NCBI RefSeq assembly: GCF_026651855.1 | Contig: NZ_CP093280.1 | Span: forward strand, 4,132,001-4,196,000 | Source: Pseudomonas silvicola | Lineage (GTDB): Bacteria > Pseudomonadota > Gammaproteobacteria > Pseudomonadales > Pseudomonadaceae | Direction of reading: 5' to 3' | DNA: 64,000 bases | Part shown: positions 58,619 through 64,000 of the stretch, one piece after another | How the letters are laid out: every line of letters begins with the position of its first letter | Numbering within the stretch: the first letter of the stretch is position 1 | Notes under the pieces: generated by a model | Seen by the model: the letters and a program-made list of their open reading frames with translations, nothing else | The model's database searches: none | Told to the model about the DNA's origin: nothing | Translations under genes and position numbers: made by a program

Positions 58619-60562
58619 CTACTTCAAAGGCTCCTCGATCCGCAACAACCGCCCCGCGTTCCCCAGCACCAGCAACGTGCTCAAGTTATGCAGCAACGCT
58701 GCGATCACCGCCCCCGCCACACCCAGCAAACCGAACGCAGCCGCGGCGACGATCGCCAGGGTCCAGCCCAGGCCGATGGCCACGTTCACCTGCAAGGTGC
58801 GCCGGCATTGGCGGCTCAGGCGCACGCAGGTGCCCAGGCGACGCAGGTCGCTGCCGATCAGCACGATGTCGGCCGAGGCCAGGGCGATGTCGGCACCGCC
58901 GGCACCCATGGCGACACCCACCACGCCGGCCTTCAGCGCCAGTGAATCATTGATGCCGTCACCCACGACCAGCGGCCGGAAGCCCTGGCGGATTTCATCG
59001 GTGACGTGGCGCAGTTTGTCTTCCGGCAACGCCTGGGCCACCACGTCCTTGATACCCACCTGGCTGGCCAGGGCATTGGCCACCGGCAGGCGGTCACCGG
59101 TCAGCAGCAGTTGCCGGCCCAGGCCCAGTTCGCGCAGGTCGGCCAAGGCGCTGGCGGCCTCCGGGCGCATCTGGTCGGCCAGCAGTAGCCAGGCCAGGAA
59201 GCGACCGTTGAGCGACAGCCCGGCGATCGGGCCGTCGTGCTCGGGCACCGGCGGCAGGTCGATGCCCAGTTGCTGGAACAGCTCGGCGCGGCCCAGGGCC
59301 GCTTCGCCCTGCGGGGTCTGGGCGATCACGCCCAGGCCCTGGCGCTCGCGCAACTGCTCCAGCGGGTGGTAGGCATCCTGGGCCACCAGGGTCGCCAGTG
59401 CACGGCTGACCGGGTGGCTGCTGGCGGCGCCGAGGCTGGCGGCCAGGTGCAGCAAGGTCGATTCATCGGCGCTGCAAGCGGGTACCGCCTGCAAGCGCTG
59501 CAGGTGCAGGGCGCCATAGGTGAGGGTGCCCGTCTTGTCGATCACCAGCGAGCTGAGATCGGCGAACTCTTCCAGGAACGCCGAGCTGCGGATCAGGATG
59601 CCATGGCGCGCCGCCACCGCGATGCCGGCGATGGCCGTGGCCGGTGCCGAGAGCACCAGGGCGCAAGGACAGGCGGCTACCAGCACGGCCAGCATGGCCT
59701 GGGGATCGTTGGTGACGAACCAGGTCACGGCGGCGATCAGCAGCACCAGCACCATGTACTGGCCGGCGTAGCGCTCCAGCAGGCGGGTGATGGGGGGCTT
59801 GGACTGCTCGGCCTTCTGCATCAGGGCGATGACCTTGCCCAGGGTCGAATCCTCACCGGTGCGCGACACCTCGATGCGCAGCAGCCCGTCCAGGTTGATC
59901 GCGCCACCGAACACCTCCATGCCCGGCGCGGCCTGCACCGGCACCGATTCTCCCGTGATGGGCGCGGTGTCCAGGCTGGCCTGGCCTTCCAGGACGCGGC
60001 CGTCGGCGGGCACGCGGTCACCGGCGCGCACCTCCACCTGGTCGCCGGCCTTGAGGGTGCCGTTGTCCACCTCGGTGATGCTGCCATCGCTACCGATGAG
60101 GCGCGCATGGCTGCGGGTCAGGCGGCCCAGGGACTCGATGGCCTCCTGGGAGCCGATCACGCTGCGTTCTTCCAGTACATGGCCGAAGATCATCAGGATG
60201 GGCAACAGCGCCGCGGTCAACAGGTCGCCGGTGGCCCAGGCGCCCAGCAGGGCAATGGCCACCAACTGGTCGGTCAGGCCGTGCAGGCTGGGGTAGCGGA
60301 TGCTGAACCAGGCCGAGCGCAGCACGGGAATGGCCACCAGCAGGGAGGCCACGCCGAAGAGGATCTGCGCCACGCCGTCCTGGGCCGGGTCGAACCAGTG
60401 CCAGCCCAGCCCCAGGGCCAGGAGGCCCAGGGCAACCATGGCCAGGGTCAGCTGGCGGGCGGCGCTGCGGCGTTCGTCGACGCTGAGCATGCCGCCGGTG
60501 AGGTGGCCGTGGGAATGCCCGTGGTGGGCGTGGCCGTGGTGGTGATGGGAATGCGCACTCAT
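58619..60562 (-). CDS. P1B-type heavy-metal ATPase with His-rich N-terminus (HmtA-like)
   Basis: 647 residues. His-rich start MSAHSHHHHGHAHHGHSHGH; no CxxC metal domain. ITGES, CPC in ACPCALV (ion-binding helix 6), DKTGT phosphorylation site, SSHP, and GDGINDS are seen. The last helix has HNLST where zinc exporters of the ZntA kind have a DxG motif, so it is not a standard exporter. The build and operon context resemble P. aeruginosa HmtA, a zinc/copper importer; I am not certain of direction. Starts inside the end of the preceding gene (ATGA). Confidence 0.85.
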   Translation of the reverse strand: MSAHSHHHHGHAHHGHSHGHLTGGMLSVDERRSAARQLTLAMVALGLLALGLGWHWFDPAQDGVAQILFGVASLLVAIPVLRSAWFSIRYPSLHGLTDQLVAIALLGAWATGDLLTAALLPILMIFGHVLEERSVIGSQEAIESLGRLTRSHARLIGSDGSITEVDNGTLKAGDQVEVRAGDRVPADGRVLEGQASLDTAPITGESVPVQAAPGMEVFGGAINLDGLLRIEVSRTGEDSTLGKVIALMQKAEQSKPPITRLLERYAGQYMVLVLLIAAVTWFVTNDPQAMLAVLVAACPCALVLSAPATAIAGIAVAARHGILIRSSAFLEEFADLSSLVIDKTGTLTYGALHLQRLQAVPACSADESTLLHLAASLGAASSHPVSRALATLVAQDAYHPLEQLRERQGLGVIAQTPQGEAALGRAELFQQLGIDLPPVPEHDGPIAGLSLNGRFLAWLLLADQMRPEAASALADLRELGLGRQLLLTGDRLPVANALASQVGIKDVVAQALPEDKLRHVTDEIRQGFRPLVVGDGINDSLALKAGVVGVAMGAGGADIALASADIVLIGSDLRRLGTCVRLSRQCRRTLQVNVAIGLGWTLAIVAAAAFGLLGVAGAVIAALLHNLSTLLVLGNAGRLLRIEEPLK

Positions 60563-61605
60563 GGTTGGCTGCCTTGCAGAATCAGACGGGCGTCGTCGTG
60601 GGGGTCGACCGTGGTCACGTTGCCGGCCTTTTGCAGAATGGCCGGAATGCGCTCGCGGTACAGGCGCTGCAACAGGCCAGGGTCGCCACGTTCGCGCTGG
60701 GTCTGGGCCAGGCTGGTGATGGTCGCCGTGTCGGCCTGGGCCTTGGCCAGGCGCTCGCTGGCCTGGGCGTGGGCCACCTGCAGGGTGCGGTCGGCCTCCT
60801 GGGTAGCGGCCTGGGTGACCTTGGCCGATTCATTGCGAGCCGAGGCGATGTTCTGCTCGGCCTTCTGGCTGGCGGTGAGCACGGCGTTGAACGCGTTCAC
60901 CGCGCCGTCAGGCAGGCTCGATTGCAGGTCGACCCGTTCCACGTGCACGCCCAGCCCGCCGCCTTGGGCTTGCAAGGCCGCCAGGCTCTGGTTGATGCCT
61001 TGCATCAGGTCGCCGCGCAGGCGCTCGCGGCGTTCGGCGGCCTGGCTGTCACTGCCGACCAGTTCCGGGCGCGCCACCAGGATGGTGTCCAGGTCGCGGG
61101 AGGCCGAAACGGCCACGGCGCTGCGGGCGACCACTCGGTCCAGAGCGGCGGTCATGGTCGCGCTCTGCAGCACATACTGGTACGGGTCGATGACCTTGTA
61201 GAAGACCCGCACGTCCAGTTGCACCACACCGGCGTCACCGGTCAGCAGGTAACCGGCGCCTGCCACGGCATCGCTGTTGGGCGAGGTGTTGGGGTCGATG
61301 CCTCGGGTCTGGTTCTCGCGCAGCAAGGTTTCCACCCGCTGTTCGATCACCCGGTCGGCGGAGGGCACCATCACCACCTGTTCGAACGGCCGTGGCCATG
61401 CCAGCAACAGGCCGGCGCCGTGGATACGTTCCAGCGCGCCCATGCGCAGTACCACGGCCCGGCTTTCCGGGCCCACCTGGCGAATGTTCGACACGGCCCA
61501 GCCGAACGCCGCCAGCAGGGTGATGCCGTACAGCGCCAGGAAGGTCAGGCGCCCGGCCTGCATCCAGGGGCTGGGCGAGCGGGGGGCGGGTGCTGCCCCC
61601 CTCAT
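60559..61605 (-). CDS. SPFH-domain membrane protein (HflC/HflK-like) 1
   Basis: 348 residues. One N-terminal helix near 18-40 (LTFLALYGITLLAAFGWAVS), then a band-7/SPFH domain (ESRAVVLRMGALERIHGAGL, then LAWPRPFEQVVMVPSADRVI), and a coiled coil (EQNIASARNESAKVTQAATQ). Overlaps neighbours by four bases on both sides. Such proteins make ring scaffolds around membrane proteases. Confidence 0.82.
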   Translation of the reverse strand: MRGAAPAPRSPSPWMQAGRLTFLALYGITLLAAFGWAVSNIRQVGPESRAVVLRMGALERIHGAGLLLAWPRPFEQVVMVPSADRVIEQRVETLLRENQTRGIDPNTSPNSDAVAGAGYLLTGDAGVVQLDVRVFYKVIDPYQYVLQSATMTAALDRVVARSAVAVSASRDLDTILVARPELVGSDSQAAERRERLRGDLMQGINQSLAALQAQGGGLGVHVERVDLQSSLPDGAVNAFNAVLTASQKAEQNIASARNESAKVTQAATQEADRTLQVAHAQASERLAKAQADTATITSLAQTQRERGDPGLLQRLYRERIPAILQKAGNVTTVDPHDDARLILQGSQP

Positions 61606-62636
61606 GGCTTGGCTCCGGCAGCCGCGCCAGCAGGCGCCGGCAATTGCGGCGGCCCGTCCACGAGGGCGCGGAACGGCGCCGCGTCGGTGCGCAAGACCAG
61701 GCGAGTGCCGGAATTGACGATGGTGCCCAGGGTGTCCAGGGAGCGCAGCAGGTTGTACAGCTCGGGCGAGCCGGCGTAGGCCTTGCCGTAGATCTGCGCC
61801 GCCTGGACCCGTGATTGGGCCTCGACGTCGGCGGCCTTGACCGTGGCGTCGGCCTGCAGGATGCGCGCGTCGCGTTCGGCGGCCGAGCGGATTTCAGCGG
61901 CCTGGCGCTTGCCCTCGGCGGTGCGCTCGGTGGCGATGGTCTCGCGTTCGGCGCGCATGCGCTCCACGGTGGCGTTGAGGGTCACCGCGGGCAACGTAAG
62001 CCGTTCGATGCCCACCTGCAGCACGCGTACGCCATAGGTGTCGAGCAACTGCTTGGCGATCTGTTGGCGCACGTGGTCTTCGAAGTCGGCGATCTGCACC
62101 TTGCCGGCGTCGGTGTTCACCAGGCTCGACAGGTCGAAGCCGCTGGCCGAGGTTTCCAGCGCCGAACCGAGGAAGGTGCGGATCTGCCGCGCGGCTTCGT
62201 CGGGCTGGTTCTGCACGGCGCGCATGAAACGCTGCACGTTGGCGTTGTCGCCCTGTACCTGCCAGGCCACGTAGGCCTGGACGATAATGCGCAAGCCGTC
62301 GCGAGTACCCACGTCCTGCAGGCCGCTGGAGGTGGTACGCAGGCGAAGGTCTACCGGCACCGCCGACTCGAAGGGGATGGGCAGGCGCCAGGCCAGGCCC
62401 GGTTGCAGCAGCACCCGCGCCGGGTTGCCGAAGCGGGTGATGACCGTGGCCTCGCCACTGCGCACCTGTACCAGGCAGGCGGTGGCAGCCGCGAACAGCA
62501 CCAGGACCGCGGCGATGCCGATGCGCTTCCACGGCCGCGAGGGGGCCGCCTCATGGTCATGCTCGTGGTCATGGCCGTGGTGATCGTGGTGGGCGTGATC
62601 GTGGCCCGCGTGGTTATGCGATGAACTCAAAATCAA
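61602..62636 (-). CDS. SPFH-domain membrane protein (HflC-like) 2, His-rich N-terminus
   Basis: 344 residues. His/Asp-rich cytoplasmic tail (SSSHNHAGHDHAHHDHHG...), helix near 39-60, then SPFH domain (GEATVITRFGNPARVLLQPG, VDLRLRTTSSGLQDVGTRDG) and a long coiled coil (VERMRAERETIATERTAEGK). The His tail, shared in style with the ATPase, suggests metal capture. Confidence 0.85.
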   Translation of the reverse strand: MILSSSHNHAGHDHAHHDHHGHDHEHDHEAAPSRPWKRIGIAAVLVLFAAATACLVQVRSGEATVITRFGNPARVLLQPGLAWRLPIPFESAVPVDLRLRTTSSGLQDVGTRDGLRIIVQAYVAWQVQGDNANVQRFMRAVQNQPDEAARQIRTFLGSALETSASGFDLSSLVNTDAGKVQIADFEDHVRQQIAKQLLDTYGVRVLQVGIERLTLPAVTLNATVERMRAERETIATERTAEGKRQAAEIRSAAERDARILQADATVKAADVEAQSRVQAAQIYGKAYAGSPELYNLLRSLDTLGTIVNSGTRLVLRTDAAPFRALVDGPPQLPAPAGAAAGAKP

Positions 62637-62651
62637 TACTCCTGCGGGCCA

Positions 62652-64000
62652 TCAAGGGCGGGGCTGGGCGGGGTCGACCGGGGCGGCGAAGTTTCTCAGG
62701 TCCAGGGTCGGCGGCTGGTCCCGGGCGATGCGGTGGTCCAAAATCAACGCCTTGGCATTGACCAGGCCCTTGGCCAACTGGCTGAAATACTGCTCGTCGA
62801 TGAACGCCTGGCCGGCGCTATGCCAGGCCTGCAATTCGGCACCGAAGCGCAGGTCGGCGGCCTTGGCCGTGCCCAGGGTCTCGGCGCTGCCGGCCTGGGC
62901 ATTGTCGGTGGCCAGGCTGGCGTCGGTGCGCGCCTGGTTGCCGGTGACACTGGCGTTGCCGCGCTCGCGGGCAATCAAGGCCTGGGCGCTGATCTGCGCG
63001 GCCTGCACGCCGTGGTAGGCATCGGCGGCGCCGGCCGGTGGGTGGATGGCCTCGACCACCGTGGCCAGCAGCTCCACGCCGCTGTTTAGGCGGTCAAGGT
63101 CAGCTTGCACCCGCTTGCCAATGTCCTCGCCCAGCTGCGCACGGGTTTCGCCGAGCATGTCGTCCAGCTCGCGGCCGGCCAACTGGTGCACCAGCACCCG
63201 GCTGGCGGTGCTGCGGATCAGTGCCGGCACGTCGGCGCTGTTGTAGGTGGCCGCCAGGGCAGCCTGGTCGCTGAGGCCGATGCGGTAGACGAAACGCACG
63301 TCCATGTTCACCACCTGGAAGCTTTGCTGGTCGCCGGCGCGGCTGGCGATGACCTGGGACTTTTCCGCGCGGTGGGACGCGTCCCACAGGCGGTTGGCGC
63401 TGACCGGCGCGGGGCCGTCGGCACTCACCGGTGCTTCGTCGCTGCTGCCCTCGGCACTGGTGGCCAGCTCATGGATCACGCCGTTCTCAACGGTGCGCAC
63501 CTGGCCGAATGGCCATGGCAGGCCCACATGCAGGCCGGGGCCGTACACGGTCACGGGCTTGCCGAACTGCTCGTACACGCCGCGGCCGTTCATGGGCACC
63601 TGGGTGACGCCGCTGAGCAGCCAGCCGATCACTGCGATCAGGCTGAGTACCGGCAGGCTGGCGCGGCGCATGAAGCCCAGCGCCCAGATTTGCCGCAGGT
63701 CGATGCCGAAGCGGTGCTGCATTTCATCCTGCAACCGCCCCAGCGGGCGCGGCGGCCAGTGCAGCAAGCCCGCCACCAGGCTGTCGGCGACGATCTGCGG
63801 CTCGAGGGTAGGGCGCTGGGGGCTGAACACCGACAGCAGCGCACGCACCAGCAGCTCCAGCGCGGCCAGCGCTGGCAGCAGGCCGGCCAGAACGGCCAGG
63901 CGCAGCGGCCAGATGGCCTCGGCGCTGGCGAAAAACAGGCACACGGCGGCCAGCAGCAGGCTGGCCAGGGTAATGCGCAGCTGCAGCGCCAGCCCCGAGG
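62652..64000 (-). CDS. SPFH-domain protein (HflK-like) 3, N-terminus beyond window
   Basis: At least 449 residues visible; the frame is open through the right edge, so the true start lies outside. Two N-terminal hydrophobic helices and one more (LPVLSLIAVIGWLLSGVTQV) precede the HflK-like domain (QVPMNGRGVYEQFGKPVTVY, GLHVGLPWPFGQVRTVENGV). First of the visible operon, 15 bp before the second SPFH gene. Longer N-terminal membrane part than E. coli HflK. Confidence 0.8.
   Translation of the reverse strand, partial: SGLALQLRITLASLLLAAVCLFFASAEAIWPLRLAVLAGLLPALAALELLVRALLSVFSPQRPTLEPQIVADSLVAGLLHWPPRPLGRLQDEMQHRFGIDLRQIWALGFMRRASLPVLSLIAVIGWLLSGVTQVPMNGRGVYEQFGKPVTVYGPGLHVGLPWPFGQVRTVENGVIHELATSAEGSSDEAPVSADGPAPVSANRLWDASHRAEKSQVIASRAGDQQSFQVVNMDVRFVYRIGLSDQAALAATYNSADVPALIRSTASRVLVHQLAGRELDDMLGETRAQLGEDIGKRVQADLDRLNSGVELLATVVEAIHPPAGAADAYHGVQAAQISAQALIARERGNASVTGNQARTDASLATDNAQAGSAETLGTAKAADLRFGAELQAWHSAGQAFIDEQYFSQLAKGLVNAKALILDHRIARDQPPTLDLRNFAAPVDPAQPRP

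Overview
The window is a GC-rich chromosomal segment of a Pseudomonas, most like the P. putida/fluorescens lineage. The evidence is the gene content (ErcA with a hybrid kinase behind it, a fused-subunit Mrp antiporter, EutBC with an Eat-type permease, BdlA-like and other chemoreceptors, a two-cysteine DksA paralogue) and the dispersed REP-like palindromes. No rRNA, tRNA, CRISPR array, transposase or phage gene was seen.

Layout. 1-4.8 kb: partial 3-hydroxyisobutyryl-CoA hydrolase, LuxR regulator, amino-acid permease with P1-family aminopeptidase, and aroQ. 4.9-7.4 kb: a Zur-like box and a three-gene zinc/manganese ABC importer. 7.5-16.1 kb: REP hairpins, DUF1003 protein, membrane protein plus a 24-residue peptide, BdlA-like receptor, MscS channel, MFS transporter, GFA-fold protein, AraC regulator. 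16.5-20.1 kb: ethanolamine permease and ammonia-lyase. 20.1-26.1 kb: YbhB protein, acetyltransferase, DUF899 protein, chemoreceptor, HAD phosphatase, EAL protein. 26.1-28.0 kb: an unusual array of ~160-bp repeats. 28.0-31.5 kb: response regulator, ercA and hybrid kinase. 31.5-44.3 kb: inositol locus (iolR; iolC remnant, iolE, iolB, iolA, iolI, iolD, a YdgJ/IolW-like dehydrogenase, ABC importer). 44.6-50.4 kb: DksA2-like protein, a chemoreceptor with a C-terminal module, several small unknown genes, an orphan OpuAC-type binding protein. 50.4-56.4 kb: Mrp antiporter operon. 56.9-58.5 kb: two regulators. 58.6-64 kb: P1B-type ATPase with three SPFH (HflK/HflC-like) proteins, the last cut by the window edge.

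How the parts fit. The inositol locus has two matching palindromes, one before iolC and one before the importer, suggesting coordinate control by the RpiR-type IolR. However, iolC carries a large in-frame internal deletion that removes the kinase nucleotide site and nearly all of the aldolase-like half, so the pathway should stall at 5-dehydro-2-deoxygluconate unless another gene compensates. Zinc-limitation functions recur at three places: Zur-like box plus importer, DksA2-like protein, and the His-rich ATPase/SPFH operon. The most unusual structures are the alternating 160-bp array with inverted copies at its end, the SPFH-ATPase operon, and the iolC deletion.
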